A DNA stretch of 64,000 bases from Chryseobacterium sediminis (GCF_008386505.1 NZ_VUNZ01000002.1:558001-622000); one strand, 5' to 3'. Positions 8,816 to 19,597 are shown, counted from the first letter of the stretch. The notes: generated by a model from the letters alone, not told the origin. Numbers and translations are program-made.

Positions 8816-11263
8816 ATGAACTATACAGTACAACACATTGCAGAGATCACCAATGCACAGATCATTGGAGACGGAAATTTAATGATCAAAAATATAGCGT
8901 ATGACAGCAGGATTATTTATTCTACTAAAAATACAGCCTTTATCGCGATCAATACCCCTAAAAATTCCGGGGAAAAATTCATAGAGTCTGCAATAGACAG
9001 GGGGATCAATGTTATTATTTCCGAACATCATTATCAGGAGTTTGAAAATATAACCTGGCTCATTGTTGAAAATTCCGTTGAGTTTCTTCAAAAATTAGCA
9101 AAATATCATTTTGAGAATTCTCACTTACAATCAATCGGAATTACAGGAAGTAATGGTAAAACTATTTTAAAAGAATGGTTATATCAATGTCTCTGGAATG
9201 AATTTCCTACTGTAAAAAGTCCTAAGAGTTTTAATTCTCAGATTGGTCTTCCACTCTCTCTTCTTCAGATCAACAGCTCTCATCAGTTGGGAATCTTTGA
9301 AGTGGGAATTTCAAAACCGCATGAGATGGAAAAGCTTGAAGATATGTTCCATCCTCAGATCGGACTTCTTACCCACATCGGGACAGCTCATGCTGCCAAC
9401 TTTTCTTCCGAAGAGCAACTCATTGATGAAAAGATCTGTCTTTTTAAAAATTCTGAGGTGATCATTTATAATGGTGACAATTCTTTGGTTGAACAAAAAA
9501 TTAAAAAATCCTATTCTGATAAAAAATTAATTTCATACGGTTTTAAAAAAGACAACCAGGTTTTCATCAAAAACAATATTTCCAAAGATGACAACATTAT
9601 TGTTGAATATTTTGGTGAAGAAATCAGTTTTCCTGCCCATCAGAGAGACGAAGCTACATTAACCAATGCTATGGCGCTTATCACAGTCCTCAAGGAACTG
9701 AATATCGAAAATAAAAAGATCGTCGAAAAAATCAACCTTTTAAAAGCCGTTGAAATGAGGCTTGAAGCGATCGAAGGAATTAAGGGCAATATTGTCATCA
9801 ATGATTCTTTTAATCTTGACCTCGATTCTTTGAAGACTGCCCTTCAGTTTTTGAATGAATATAATAAATCTAAAAAATCACTGGTCTTAACAGATATTGT
9901 AGGAGTAAATTCCAATGCAAAAGAATTATACGAAGAAGTTTCTGAACTGGTTAATGAACAGCATTTTGATTCTGTTTTCTTAATCGGTGATGAAATATCA
10001 AAATTTAGTGAATTATTTAAAGCTAAAACTTATACTTTCATTGATACTAAAGAGTTAATTGAAAGTAAATACCTTACCGAAATAGAAAATCAGATAATCC
10101 TGTTAAAAGGAGCTAGAAAATTTGAGATCGAAAGACTTAAAGATATTCTTGAACTCAGAAAACATGATACGGTACTGGAAGTAAATCTCAATGCCATTCT
10201 TCATAATATCAACTATCATAAATCCCTGCTGAATCCGGAAACCAAAATGATGGCCATGGTAAAAGCCAATGCTTACGGGCTGGGAAGTTATGAAGTATCA
10301 GAATTTCTTCAGCATCATCATATAGATTACCTGGGGGTAGCCTATGTTGATGAAGGAGTTGAACTTCGTAAAAAAGGAATCACAACTCCTATCATTGTTA
10401 TGAATCCTGAGCAGCACAGCTATCAGACTATCATAGAGTATAATCTGGAACCGGAAATTTATAGCTTCAGAGTACTGGAATTATTCTATGAAGCCGTTCA
10501 GAAATCAGGTTATGACAAAAAATATCCGATCCATATTAAACTGGAAACCGGAATGCACCGTCTTGGTTTTAAAGATTTTGAACTGGATCAGCTAAGCGAA
10601 ACTTTAAGCCAGAAAAATCTGAAAGTTCAGAGCATGTTCAGTCATTTATCATCTTCTGATATGCCTGAGGAAAAAGAATTTACTTTGAAACAACTGGAGG
10701 TTTTTGAAAAGAATTCCAGTTACCTGATAGAAAAATTAGAATACACCCCTCTTCGTCATATTCTGAATTCATCAGGAATAACAAGCTATACCAATTATCA
10801 GTTTGATATGGTAAGAATTGGTATTGGGATGCTGGGAGAGTCGCCTGATAATGAAATTCAGAAGCAGCTGCAGTCTGTGGTAAGTTTTAAAACCGTAATT
10901 TCACAGATATCAATGGTAGAAAACGGTGAATCTGTAGGGTACAGCAGAAGATATAAAGCAGATCATCCTACAAGAATTGCAACCATTCCGGTAGGATATG
11001 CGGATGGAATACCTAGGTTAATTGGAAATCAGGTAGGAAATGTAGGCGTTAACAAAACTCTGGCACCCATCGTAGGAAATATCTGTATGGATATGATGAT
11101 GATTAATGTAGATAATATCCCCAACGTTAAAGAAGGCGATACTGTAACTGTTTTCAATGCTAAACCAAGTTTAAAAGAATTCGCAGGCTACTGCAAAACG
11201 ATAACCTATGAAGTATTAACCTCCATTTCGCCTCGGGTGAAACGGATTTATATAAAAGATTAA
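8816..11263 (+). CDS. murF-alr: Bifunctional MurF (UDP-MurNAc-tripeptide:D-Ala-D-Ala ligase) / alanine racemase
   Basis: An 815-residue fusion typical of Bacteroidota. Residues 1-445 are a Mur ligase: ATP loop GITGSNGKT (108-116), substrate segment FNSQIGLPLSLL, and SFNLDLDSLKTAL in place of the usual YNANPxSM. Residues 452-815 are a PLP-dependent alanine racemase with the Schiff-base lysine Lys483 in MVKANAYGLG, GMHRLGF, and the C-terminal ICMDMMMINV block. The fusion supplies D-alanine and adds D-Ala-D-Ala to the peptidoglycan precursor in the cytoplasm. The patatin-type gene follows after 2 bases, suggesting one transcript with ybeY. Confidence 0.96.
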   Translation: MNYTVQHIAEITNAQIIGDGNLMIKNIAYDSRIIYSTKNTAFIAINTPKNSGEKFIESAIDRGINVIISEHHYQEFENITWLIVENSVEFLQKLAKYHFENSHLQSIGITGSNGKTILKEWLYQCLWNEFPTVKSPKSFNSQIGLPLSLLQINSSHQLGIFEVGISKPHEMEKLEDMFHPQIGLLTHIGTAHAANFSSEEQLIDEKICLFKNSEVIIYNGDNSLVEQKIKKSYSDKKLISYGFKKDNQVFIKNNISKDDNIIVEYFGEEISFPAHQRDEATLTNAMALITVLKELNIENKKIVEKINLLKAVEMRLEAIEGIKGNIVINDSFNLDLDSLKTALQFLNEYNKSKKSLVLTDIVGVNSNAKELYEEVSELVNEQHFDSVFLIGDEISKFSELFKAKTYTFIDTKELIESKYLTEIENQIILLKGARKFEIERLKDILELRKHDTVLEVNLNAILHNINYHKSLLNPETKMMAMVKANAYGLGSYEVSEFLQHHHIDYLGVAYVDEGVELRKKGITTPIIVMNPEQHSYQTIIEYNLEPEIYSFRVLELFYEAVQKSGYDKKYPIHIKLETGMHRLGFKDFELDQLSETLSQKNLKVQSMFSHLSSSDMPEEKEFTLKQLEVFEKNSSYLIEKLEYTPLRHILNSSGITSYTNYQFDMVRIGIGMLGESPDNEIQKQLQSVVSFKTVISQISMVENGESVGYSRRYKADHPTRIATIPVGYADGIPRLIGNQVGNVGVNKTLAPIVGNICMDMMMINVDNIPNVKEGDTVTVFNAKPSLKEFAGYCKTITYEVLTSISPRVKRIYIKD

Positions 11264-11265
11264 CT

Positions 11266-13425
11266 ATGAGAAAACTCCTGATTCTGCTTTCCATATTCCA
11301 ATTGTTATTGATCCATTCTCAGGTAAAAAAAGATTTAAAAATTCCTAAAAACCCAAGGATAGGACTATCACTGGCGGGTGGTGGAGCCAAGGGGTTTTCA
11401 CATGTAGGAGTTCTTAAAGTACTGGATTCATTGGGAGTGAAGGTAGACTATGTCTCCGGAACAAGTATGGGAGCCATTGTAGGCGGTTTATATGCCGCAG
11501 GCTACTCCGGAAAAGAAATAGAAAAAATAGTCATGGATACGGATTTTTATTCTTTAATCATGGATCCGAAGTCGAGGCAGGAAACCACTTTTTTCAACAA
11601 ATCCGTAGACAAATATCTTTTATCCATTCCGCTAAAAAACGGAAAAATCACACTTCCCTCTTCTATCAGTACCGGTCAGAGAAATGTTTATCTTCTGAAA
11701 GAACTTTTTAAAAACGTTTCCAATATTGAAGACTTTTCCAAAATGCCAATTCCGTTTATGTGTGTTGCTACCAATCTTGAAAGCGGCAATATGCAGATCT
11801 TTGAAAAAGGAGACCTTGTACAATCTATTATGGCCAGTTCCGCATTCCCTTCTTTAATGGATCCTGTTAAAATTGGCGACAGTATTTATATCGATGGAGC
11901 TATGACGGTGAATTACCCTTCAAAGCCTTTAAAGGACAAAGGAATTGATATCGTGATTGGTGTGGATCTTAACCAGGATCTTTCAAAAAGAGAGGATTTA
12001 AACAATATTATATCCATCCTGAATCAGGTAATTGATTTCGGAATAAAAAAAGATACAAGAAAACAGTATAAATATACAGACATCAATATCAAACCCAACC
12101 TGAAAGGAATGTCTGCCACAAGCTACGATGATAAAAAGAAAATTCTGGACAGCGGATATGTAGAAGGTCTTAAATATTCTCAGGTACTGGATCAATTGCC
12201 CAAACGTCCTTTTGACCGTCTCAGACAGCGTATAAACCCTATATATTCCAACGTATACAAGATAGACAGCATTTCTATCGAAGGAAGCAAAATATATGGT
12301 AAAAACTACACTTTAGGGAAAATGGGGCTTCGCCTACCCTCTTTACAGACTTATGGAAGCATCAATAAAATGGTTGATAAATTGGTGGCGACAAATAACT
12401 ACCGTTTTATCAATTACGATATCGTTCAGGAGAATGATGCCAATTATTTAAAGCTGTATGTCACTGAAGATGATACCCGCCATTTTATAAAATTCGGGTT
12501 GCATTATGATGAAGTTTTCAAAACAGGACTTCTTTTGAATTACTCAGCAAAGAGGCTTTTATTTAAAAATTCAAACCTTTCCCTGGATGTTGTCGTCGGT
12601 GACCGCGTGAGATATTATCTGAACTATTTTATAGATAACGGATATATCCCTGGATTTGGTCTTTATTCATCAGGAATGAGCTTCGATATAAAAAATGTAG
12701 ACAATTATGTTGTAGACCGATGGGAATGGTTAAGAAATGAAGCTTATATACAGTCTATATGGAAAGATAAATTCGCTATTGGAGGCGGTATCAGCCATGA
12801 TTACTTCAAAGCGGAAAACAGCAATGGAGATAACAGGCGTTACAGCCGTTTTCTGAACCCCTACATCTTCATAAAAACCGATACACAGGATGATAAGGAG
12901 TTTCCTACCAAAGGAATTTATTTCGCAGCAGAAGGAAAGGTCGTAGATCTTTTAAAATCTGAGGTTGAAAAAAGAATTATTCAGATCAAAGCAGATCTTA
13001 AAATCAATATTCCTCTGGGTAAACAATTCACTTACCGTCTGAATGTGTTTGGAGGGGTTACTATTGGCGAAAATCTTCCTGCCTATTACCAATTTAGATT
13101 AGGTGGAATTTTCGAGCAGAATCTTATGAATTTTAAAAGCTTTGGAGGATTTTATTTCGCCCAGCTTTATACTAACAATGTGATATTAGCGTCAAACGAT
13201 ATCCAGTTTAAATTTAACAAAAACTATTTTATCAGTGGAAACTTCAGCTTTGCTAACTTATCAAACGATATCAAGTTTGAAGATGCAGTTAAAGTAAATT
13301 ATAGCTCCCTGGGAATTACGGCGGGTTACAAATCTCCTTTCGGGCAGATAAAAGTCAACTTCAGCCACTCACTTAAAAATAACCAAAAAGGTATATTCAG
13401 TGTTATTTTAGGACACTGGTTTTAA
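11266..13425 (+). CDS. Patatin-like phospholipase with C-terminal outer-membrane barrel
   Basis: A 719-residue secreted protein. A signal peptide occupies about residues 1-19. The patatin domain (about 31-230) has the oxyanion glycine block GGGAKGF (38-44), the nucleophile elbow GTSMG (65-69, Ser67) and the catalytic Asp in DGA (210-212). A POTRA-like linker follows (about 300-410), then a barrel to the C-terminus ending GHWF, with the terminal aromatic residue expected of outer-membrane barrels. This is the layout of PlpD-like type Vd autotransporters, where the barrel brings the lipase to the surface. Substrate unknown. It lies between murF-alr and ybeY with gaps of 2 and 6 bases. Confidence 0.88.
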   Translation: MRKLLILLSIFQLLLIHSQVKKDLKIPKNPRIGLSLAGGGAKGFSHVGVLKVLDSLGVKVDYVSGTSMGAIVGGLYAAGYSGKEIEKIVMDTDFYSLIMDPKSRQETTFFNKSVDKYLLSIPLKNGKITLPSSISTGQRNVYLLKELFKNVSNIEDFSKMPIPFMCVATNLESGNMQIFEKGDLVQSIMASSAFPSLMDPVKIGDSIYIDGAMTVNYPSKPLKDKGIDIVIGVDLNQDLSKREDLNNIISILNQVIDFGIKKDTRKQYKYTDINIKPNLKGMSATSYDDKKKILDSGYVEGLKYSQVLDQLPKRPFDRLRQRINPIYSNVYKIDSISIEGSKIYGKNYTLGKMGLRLPSLQTYGSINKMVDKLVATNNYRFINYDIVQENDANYLKLYVTEDDTRHFIKFGLHYDEVFKTGLLLNYSAKRLLFKNSNLSLDVVVGDRVRYYLNYFIDNGYIPGFGLYSSGMSFDIKNVDNYVVDRWEWLRNEAYIQSIWKDKFAIGGGISHDYFKAENSNGDNRRYSRFLNPYIFIKTDTQDDKEFPTKGIYFAAEGKVVDLLKSEVEKRIIQIKADLKINIPLGKQFTYRLNVFGGVTIGENLPAYYQFRLGGIFEQNLMNFKSFGGFYFAQLYTNNVILASNDIQFKFNKNYFISGNFSFANLSNDIKFEDAVKVNYSSLGITAGYKSPFGQIKVNFSHSLKNNQKGIFSVILGHWF

Positions 13426-13431
13426 AAAAAA

Positions 13432-13851
13432 ATGATACAGTTCTTTTACGAAAGCTTACCAGAGTCGGTAAGTACAGATTACAAAAAATGGCTGGAAGAT
13501 CTTATTCTTTCAGAAGGAAAAAAGCTAGGAGAAATCAATTACATTTTCTGTGATGACGAATATCTTCTTAAGATCAATCAGGATTATTTGCAGCATGATT
13601 ATTATACAGATATCATCACTTTTGATTATGTAAAAGGTAAGACAATAAGCGCTGAGATTTTCGTATCTTTGCAGCGCATTTCTGATAACGCCTCTACCCT
13701 TTCCCGAGATTATGAAGAAGAATTAAGAAGGGTTTTAGCCCATGGTATTTTACACCTTGCAGGCTATAAAGACAAGACGGAAGAGGAAGAAAAAGAGATG
13801 CGAAGAATGGAAGATTTGTACTTAGCCAAATACAGGGATTTAAAGTTTTAA
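13432..13851 (+). CDS. ybeY: Endoribonuclease YbeY (rRNA maturation factor)
   Basis: A 139-residue metalloprotein implicated in 16S rRNA 3'-end maturation and 70S ribosome quality control. It has NxxYLxHDYYTDIITFDY (about 49-66) and the metal site HGILHLAGYKD. The first two ligands are His104 and His108, but the usual third His is Asp114; the following KTEEEEKEMRRMEDLYL is also typical of Bacteroidota versions. It is the last gene of the murF-alr operon, 6 bases after the patatin-type gene. Confidence 0.92.
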   Translation: MIQFFYESLPESVSTDYKKWLEDLILSEGKKLGEINYIFCDDEYLLKINQDYLQHDYYTDIITFDYVKGKTISAEIFVSLQRISDNASTLSRDYEEELRRVLAHGILHLAGYKDKTEEEEKEMRRMEDLYLAKYRDLKF

Positions 13852-13936
13852 AATTAAACAATCACTTAAAGTCCTATACCTAAAGTACTCAATTCTAGTA
13901 ATAATATAACTTTACCTAGAGTGCATTCTTCAAAAA

Positions 13937-13952
13937 TGTTTCACGTGAAACA
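13937..13952. promoter_or_regulatory. parS: parS centromere-like site upstream of mnmG
   Basis: A perfect 16-base palindrome, TGTTTCACGTGAAACA, matching the bacterial parS consensus bound by ParB. It extends to 18 bases (ATGTTTCACGTGAAACAT, 13936-13953) and lies 47 bases before the mnmG start. An identical site follows mnmG. Confidence 0.88.
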
Positions 13953-13998
13953 TTGGTTATAAAGAAAAGGTTTAAAGCTTAAAACAAGCGAGATAAAA

Positions 13999-15861
13999 AT
14001 GATTTCAGAAATATATGATGTAATAGTAGTAGGTGCCGGACACGCAGGTTGTGAAGCCGCAGCGGCAGCAGCCAACCTAGGTTCAAAAACTCTACTTGTT
14101 ACAATGAATATGCAGACCATCGGACAGATGAGTTGCAACCCGGCAATGGGCGGAATCGCAAAAGGACAGATCGTAAGAGAGATTGATGCAATGGGAGGAT
14201 ATTCCGGAATTGTAGCAGACAAATCTGCTATCCAATTCAAAATGCTGAATCTTTCAAAGGGTCCTGCGATGTGGTCTCCGAGAACCCAAAATGACAGAAT
14301 GCTTTTTGCCGAAGAATGGCGCTTAGCATTAGAGAATACTCCCAATCTTGATTTCTTTCAGGATATGGTAAAACAACTGATTGTTGAAAATAATAAAGTA
14401 ACCGGAGTGATTACTTCTTTAGGAATTGAGATCAAAGCAAAATCCGTAGTTCTTACTAACGGAACTTTTCTTAATGGTTTAATTCACGTTGGTGACAAAC
14501 AATTAGGAGGAGGAAGAATGGGTGAACCAAGAGCATTTGGAATTACAGAACAATTGGTCACTTTAGGATTTGAAGCAGGAAGAATGAAAACGGGTACTCC
14601 ACCAAGAGTAGACGGAAGAAGTTTGGATTATTCAAAAATGGAAGAACAAAAAGGAGACGAAAATCCTCAAAAATTCAGTTACCTTGATACTCCAAAATTA
14701 ACAAAACAATTAAGCTGTCATATCGTATATACTAACGAAACTGTACACGATATTTTGAGAGAAGGTTTTGACAGAAGCCCAATGTTCAATGGTACAATTC
14801 AAAGTTTAGGTCCTAGATACTGCCCGAGTATTGAAGATAAAATCAACCGTTTTGCAGAAAGAAACAGACACCAGTTATTCGTAGAACCGGAAGGATGGAA
14901 AACTGTAGAGATCTATGTAAACGGATTCAGTTCTTCTCTACCTGAAGATGTTCAGATCAAAGCAATGAAACAAATTCCTGGATTTGAAAACGTAAAAGTA
15001 TTCCGTCCCGGTTACGCCATTGAATACGACTACTTCCCTCCTACCCAATTAAAACACACCCTGGAAACAAAATTAGTTGATAATTTATATTTCGCAGGAC
15101 AAATCAACGGAACCACAGGATATGAAGAAGCGGCAGGACAAGGATTAATCGCCGGTATCAACGCTCACAATAAAGTTCATGAAAAGGGTGATTTCATTCT
15201 AAACAGAGACGAAGCTTATATCGGAGTCTTAATAGATGATCTTATCACCAAAGGAACTGAAGAACCATACAGAATGTTTACTTCACGTGCAGAATACAGA
15301 CTTCTTTTGAGACAAGATAATGCTGATATCAGGCTGACTGAAAAAGCTTATCAATTAGGACTGGCAAAAGAAGACAGGTTAAGAAAAATGGAAGCTAAAG
15401 TATCTGAAAGCCAATCACTTGAAGAGTTCCTTCGTGAAACTTCTTTAAAACCAGGTATTATTAATCCTGTACTTGAATCCATTGAGAGTAATCCTGTAGA
15501 TCAGGCATACAGAGCAGCACAAATTCTTACCAGACCTCATATGACACTGGGAAAACTGGATGAAATTGATTTCATTAAGGAAGTTTCAAGCCAATACAGT
15601 GACGAAGTAAGAGAACAGGCTGAGATCAATATAAAATATAAAGGATATATTGAGAAAGAAAAAGAGAACGTAGCCAAGCTGAACCGTCTGGAAAATATTA
15701 AAATTCCTGAAGATTTTGATTATACAAAGCTTTCCAGCCTTTCTGCAGAGGCAAAACAGAAAATGTCTAACGTGCGCCCGAAGACTATTGCACAAGCAGG
15801 AAGAATAAGCGGAGTTTCTCCAGCCGATATAAACGTTTTACTTGTCTATTTAGGACGTTAA
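13999..15861 (+). CDS. mnmG: tRNA uridine-5-carboxymethylaminomethyl modification enzyme MnmG (GidA)
   Basis: A 620-residue FAD protein that with MnmE makes the cmnm5 modification at wobble U34 of certain tRNAs. The FAD Rossmann motif is [16 protein letters not shown] (about 10-25), followed by [64 protein letters not shown] and the C-terminal [13 protein letters not shown] helix. Length matches the roughly 630-residue family. The gene is flanked on both sides by identical parS sites; mnmG/gidA is next to the replication origin in many bacteria. Confidence 0.97.
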   Translation: MISEIYDVIVVGAGHAGCEAAAAAANLGSKTLLVTMNMQTIGQMSCNPAMGGIAKGQIVREIDAMGGYSGIVADKSAIQFKMLNLSKGPAMWSPRTQNDRMLFAEEWRLALENTPNLDFFQDMVKQLIVENNKVTGVITSLGIEIKAKSVVLTNGTFLNGLIHVGDKQLGGGRMGEPRAFGITEQLVTLGFEAGRMKTGTPPRVDGRSLDYSKMEEQKGDENPQKFSYLDTPKLTKQLSCHIVYTNETVHDILREGFDRSPMFNGTIQSLGPRYCPSIEDKINRFAERNRHQLFVEPEGWKTVEIYVNGFSSSLPEDVQIKAMKQIPGFENVKVFRPGYAIEYDYFPPTQLKHTLETKLVDNLYFAGQINGTTGYEEAAGQGLIAGINAHNKVHEKGDFILNRDEAYIGVLIDDLITKGTEEPYRMFTSRAEYRLLLRQDNADIRLTEKAYQLGLAKEDRLRKMEAKVSESQSLEEFLRETSLKPGIINPVLESIESNPVDQAYRAAQILTRPHMTLGKLDEIDFIKEVSSQYSDEVREQAEINIKYKGYIEKEKENVAKLNRLENIKIPEDFDYTKLSSLSAEAKQKMSNVRPKTIAQAGRISGVSPADINVLLVYLGR

Positions 15862-15869
15862 AAAAGATA

Positions 15870-15885
15870 TGTTTCACGTGAAACA
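15870..15885. promoter_or_regulatory. parS: parS centromere-like site downstream of mnmG
   Basis: A second perfect TGTTTCACGTGAAACA palindrome, again extended by one base pair on each side (15869-15886). It lies 8 bases after the mnmG stop and 1933 bases from the first site. Confidence 0.88.
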
Positions 15886-15979
15886 TTAAAAAAAATAAAT
15901 CGGAAATTAAGGTATTTACGAGTCTCTACCAAGCTCTGAATATCTTAATTTTTTTACTATATAAAAGATAACGATTTCA

Positions 15980-16801
15980 ATGAAAATAAAAGATCATTTT
16001 CTTTCACAGGAAATTTTTGAAATAAAAGAGACAGAAACAAAAGGTGTTTTCAAGACCTCCCCTATCCCATCCAATATTTCCAGATATTATGAAAGCGAAG
16101 ATTACATTTCTCATCACCAGGATTCCGGGAGTCTGAAAGAAAAGCTTTATAAATTTCTTCAGTCTTTCAATTTGCAGTACAAAAAAAATGTATTGGTAGA
16201 CAGAATCAAAAATGGATCAAGAGTTCTTGATTATGGTTGTGGTGCCGGAGAGTTTGTAAAATATATAGAAAATGATTTTGAAACTTTCGGATTTGAACCT
16301 GATGCCGATGCAAGAAAAGCAGCACAAGGAAAAATAACCAAAGCTTCTATACTGGATAATATCAATACTATTGAAGAAAACAGTTTAGATGCTATTACAT
16401 TATGGCACGTATTTGAACATATCGAGAATCAGAATGAAATGCTTAATACTTTTCACGGGAAATTAAAAGAAAAAGGAATTCTCATTATTGCTGTTCCTAA
16501 CCCTACTTCTTATGATGCAAAACATTATAAAGAATTTTGGGCAGCTTATGATGTACCAAGACACATCTATCATTTTTCAAAAAATGGAATGGAAAATCTG
16601 ATTTCAAAAAAGTCAGATTGGAAAATGAGAAAAATCAAACCTTTGGTACTTGACTCCTATTATATCTCAATGTTAAGCGAAAAATACAAGAAATCACCCT
16701 TATTTTGGATAAAAGCAATGATCTACGGAACGATTTCAAACGTAAAAGCCCTTTTTTCAAACGAATTTTCAAGTTTGATATATATTATCGAAAAAAGATA
16801 G
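15980..16801 (+). CDS. Class I SAM-dependent methyltransferase
   Basis: A 273-residue cytoplasmic protein. The SAM-binding motif I is VLDYGCGAGEFVKYI (82-96), followed by GFEPD as the acidic end of strand 2 and ITLWHVFEHIENQ as the post-I/motif II segment. The C-terminal VPNPTSYDAKHYKEFWAAYDVPRHIYHFS is typical of type 11/12 methyltransferases that act on sugars, quinones or small acids. The substrate cannot be told. It stands alone between mnmG and an intrinsic terminator, with the second parS site in its upstream region. Confidence 0.82.
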   Translation: MKIKDHFLSQEIFEIKETETKGVFKTSPIPSNISRYYESEDYISHHQDSGSLKEKLYKFLQSFNLQYKKNVLVDRIKNGSRVLDYGCGAGEFVKYIENDFETFGFEPDADARKAAQGKITKASILDNINTIEENSLDAITLWHVFEHIENQNEMLNTFHGKLKEKGILIIAVPNPTSYDAKHYKEFWAAYDVPRHIYHFSKNGMENLISKKSDWKMRKIKPLVLDSYYISMLSEKYKKSPLFWIKAMIYGTISNVKALFSNEFSSLIYIIEKR

Positions 16802-16863
16802 AAAATGGATTTTTAACCCATTTCTGAAGGTCGATTTTCGGCATTTTAAGCTTCAAAAACAAA

Positions 16864-16899
16864 AAACTCAGGATTTTTTCTCCTGAGTTTTCTTTTTTT
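16864..16899 (+). terminator. Intrinsic terminator after the methyltransferase gene
   Basis: AAACTCAGGA (16864-16873) pairs with TCCTGAGTTT (16881-16890) around a T-rich 7-base loop and is followed by TCTTTTTTTG. Confidence 0.85.
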
Positions 16900-18245
16900 G
16901 TAAAATTATTTTTAGAATTCCCAAAAACAAAATTTGAAAATTTAAGAACATTTTTTATTTTCCATGAAAACCTACCTACTCCGTTCTAAAAATAGAGTAA
17001 AAAATAATCAAGTGCTTTTCTAACTCGCGTATTTAAAATTTTTCCTGAACTCCGATTTATTTTCATGCATTCAAGCAGAGATTGCTACAAAAATCAGAAA
17101 AATAACCCATCAGAAAATAAATTCTTACAAAATAGGCGCAAATTTCAACTAAAAATAAGCTAAGATATAAATACTCGTAAAAATTTAGTTTTTAGATTTT
17201 ATAAGCAATTACAGAGGTCGATTTTCACGGATTTTATAGAAAAATAAAAATTCTTAGCATTTTCTTTTTGATCAAATTAAAATCTATGTGATCAATATCG
17301 AAAAGGAAATTTAAAACACTGAACATACGACTCCCCTACTCTATCTTATTTTCTCTATAAAAATTAAAAATAATTTTCAGATAAATTTCTGTAGACTAAT
17401 TGACAGTTCAAAAAAATAATGTTATTGAAAATTCTGATCAAAAAAAAAATTTAAAAACTCTATAGTTTAGAAAATACTTTTCGAAAAATTGGCAACCATT
17501 AGAAATTGATAGAAGTATTGAAACAAATTATTGGTTCCAGAAAAATAAAGTGAATCCATTTAAAAAAAATTTGAAATTATTCCTTTGAAAATTGAGTGTA
17601 TCCTTCATTTATAGTATTGAATGAATCATTTTTAATATTCAAACACATTTTAAAGCAAAAAAACATATAATTCAACTATAAAATATAGTTTAAATATTGA
17701 TATACAATAAATTACAATACTATCACTGAAATATGAAATAAATAAATCATAAAAATTTAAATAAAAATAAAGCTTAATTATATAAAACTTATCTTAAAAC
17801 TCAAAAAATACATCTTTCTAAAGAATTCATAGGTTCAGTTAAGCTCCCGGATCTAATTAAAAAAATTAATGCTTCATCAAGAAATTCTTATCAGAAAATA
17901 CTCTTAGCTTTCAGAAATTTTAAATCCATGTTACGTCATTTTATCAGTCGAATGTTTGTTAAAAAAAACATGATAATTAATGAAAAAAGAGATATAATAA
18001 TCTCTCAAGAAGTATAAATAATATCAAAACTCATAGTTGATTTATCACCAAAACCTAGTTATGAAAACAAGAATAAATTATTTCCTACTTACCCAATTTT
18101 GAAAAGAAAAACTGAGTCTGCTATCCATTAAATACTTAAGTAACTGAAAGCGAATTCAGCCTCAATCAATATAACCATAGGTTATATCTAAAATACTTTG
18201 AAAACTCCGATCAATAAAGGAAATTTTTATAATTTCAGAAAGAAA
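16900..18245. other. Long AT-rich stretch with no credible gene
   Basis: About 1.35 kb in which I see no reading frame of 60 residues or more on either strand, no recognisable RNA gene, no IS remnants and no consensus DnaA box. The only repeat noted is a 12-base word, AGGTCGATTTTC, at 17215-17226 and again at 16828-16839 just before the terminator. It lies between the parS/mnmG cluster and pgk. Origin-associated DNA, an unrecognised long RNA or an eroded gene are all possible. Confidence 0.6.
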
Positions 18246-18274
18246 AAAGCCTGCTAATATAATTAGCAGGCTTT
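18246..18274 (-). terminator. Intrinsic terminator of pgk
   Basis: A 13-base perfect stem (AAAGCCTGCTAAT at 18246-18258, complement at 18262-18274) with a 3-base loop. On the minus strand it is followed by a T run, as expected for the pgk transcript. Confidence 0.85.
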
Positions 18275-18293
18275 AAAATATTTTTAATTTTTA

Positions 18294-19484
18294 TTAATTG
18301 TTGATCGCTGCTACACCTGGTAACTCAAGTCCTTCAAGACTTTCAAGCATTGCGCCACCACCGGTAGAAACATAACTTACCTGATCAGCATATCCGAATT
18401 GCTTAACGAAAGCAACACTGTCTCCACCTCCTACTAAAGAGAAAGCTCCTAATCTTGTTGCCTCAGCAATGCTCTCACCTAATGCTACTGTTCCACCAGC
18501 AAAATTTGACATTTCAAAAACTCCGATTGGCCCATTCCAAAGAATAGTTCTTGAATTTAATAATACATCATTAAACTGATCTCTTGATTTATGACCTGCA
18601 TCAAGTCCCATCCATCCCTCAGGGATTGCATAGATATCAGCTTCTTTTCTTTCAACATCATTACTAAAACTTTCAGCGATGATAGCATCAGAAGGAAGAT
18701 ATACTTTCACTTTATGTTCTTTTGCTTTCCCTAAAATCTCTAAAGCTAAAGGAAGCTTGTCTTCTTCTACTAAAGAATTACCTATTTTTCCTCCAAGAGC
18801 CTTAATAAATGTAAATGCCATTCCTCCTCCAATGATCAGATTGTCCACAGCAGGAAGAATATTTTCTATAATGGTAATTTTAGTTGAAACTTTAGAACCT
18901 CCCAGGATAGCTGTAACGGGTCTTTCACCACTCTTTAATACTTTATCAATAGCCTGAAGCTCATTAGCCATTAATAAACCGAAATATTTAGTTGATGGAA
19001 AATACTGAGCAATTACAGCTGTAGAAGCATGCGCTCTATGTGCAGTTCCGAATGCATCATTTACATAAGCATCTCCTAGTTTAGAAAGTTTCTCAGCAAA
19101 ACCTGCATCCCCTTTTTCTTCTTCATTATGAAAACGTACATTTTCAAGCAATAAGATCTCCCCAGGTTTAAGTTCAGCAGCAGCCTGTTCAGCTTTTTCC
19201 CCGATACATTCATCAACAAACTTTACCTCCTGTCCAAGAACAGCAGAAACTTCGCCTAGAATATGTTTAAGAGAAAATTCATCTTTAACCTCTCCCTTAG
19301 GTCTTCCAAGGTGTGTTATTAAGATGACAGAACCACCATCATTAAGGATCTTCTCCACTGTTGGTTTCACAGCAACAATTCTCGTATTGTCAGTCACCTT
19401 CAGCTGATCGTCCTGAGGAACATTGAAGTCCACTCTTACCAGAGCCTTCTTATCTTTAAAATTGAAATCATTGATTGTTTTCAT
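18294..19484 (-). CDS. pgk: Phosphoglycerate kinase
   Basis: A 396-residue glycolytic enzyme converting 1,3-bisphosphoglycerate and ADP to 3-phosphoglycerate and ATP. It has [10 protein letters not shown] near the N-terminus, [47 protein letters not shown], the hinge WNGPIGVFE and the nucleotide loop GGGDSVAF. I start it at the ATG at 19484 (MKTINDFNF); a TTG nine codons upstream adds residues not expected in the family. It is transcribed away from the 640-base intergenic region shared with rpiB. Confidence 0.96.
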   Translation of the reverse strand: MKTINDFNFKDKKALVRVDFNVPQDDQLKVTDNTRIVAVKPTVEKILNDGGSVILITHLGRPKGEVKDEFSLKHILGEVSAVLGQEVKFVDECIGEKAEQAAAELKPGEILLLENVRFHNEEEKGDAGFAEKLSKLGDAYVNDAFGTAHRAHASTAVIAQYFPSTKYFGLLMANELQAIDKVLKSGERPVTAILGGSKVSTKITIIENILPAVDNLIIGGGMAFTFIKALGGKIGNSLVEEDKLPLALEILGKAKEHKVKVYLPSDAIIAESFSNDVERKEADIYAIPEGWMGLDAGHKSRDQFNDVLLNSRTILWNGPIGVFEMSNFAGGTVALGESIAEATRLGAFSLVGGGDSVAFVKQFGYADQVSYVSTGGGAMLESLEGLELPGVAAINN

Positions 19485-19597
19485 AAATAGATTTATTTTT
19501 TTCTGAGTCAAATGAAACTCCAGTGCCTAGACCCCGGTTTGCTTTTCCGTAAATCCTGCAAAGACAATTTCATAAATTTCATTGAATTTTTGTTTCA

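Noticed and set aside
13941..14345. Antisense frame of 134 residues over the start of mnmG
   Set aside because: It covers the FAD-binding start of MnmG and its sequence (Ala/Ile/Pro-rich) is the expected reverse reading.
15287..15296. TTCACGTGCA within mnmG as a third parS
   Set aside because: Only the central CACGTG matches; the outer arms of the palindrome are absent.
16900..18245. Placing DnaA boxes in the gene-free stretch
   Set aside because: No 9-mer close to TTATNCACA was found; TTTATCACC at 18040-18048 differs at key positions.
19485..19511. TTG extension of pgk
   Set aside because: Adds nine residues not expected in the family; the ATG at 19484 gives the conserved N-terminus.
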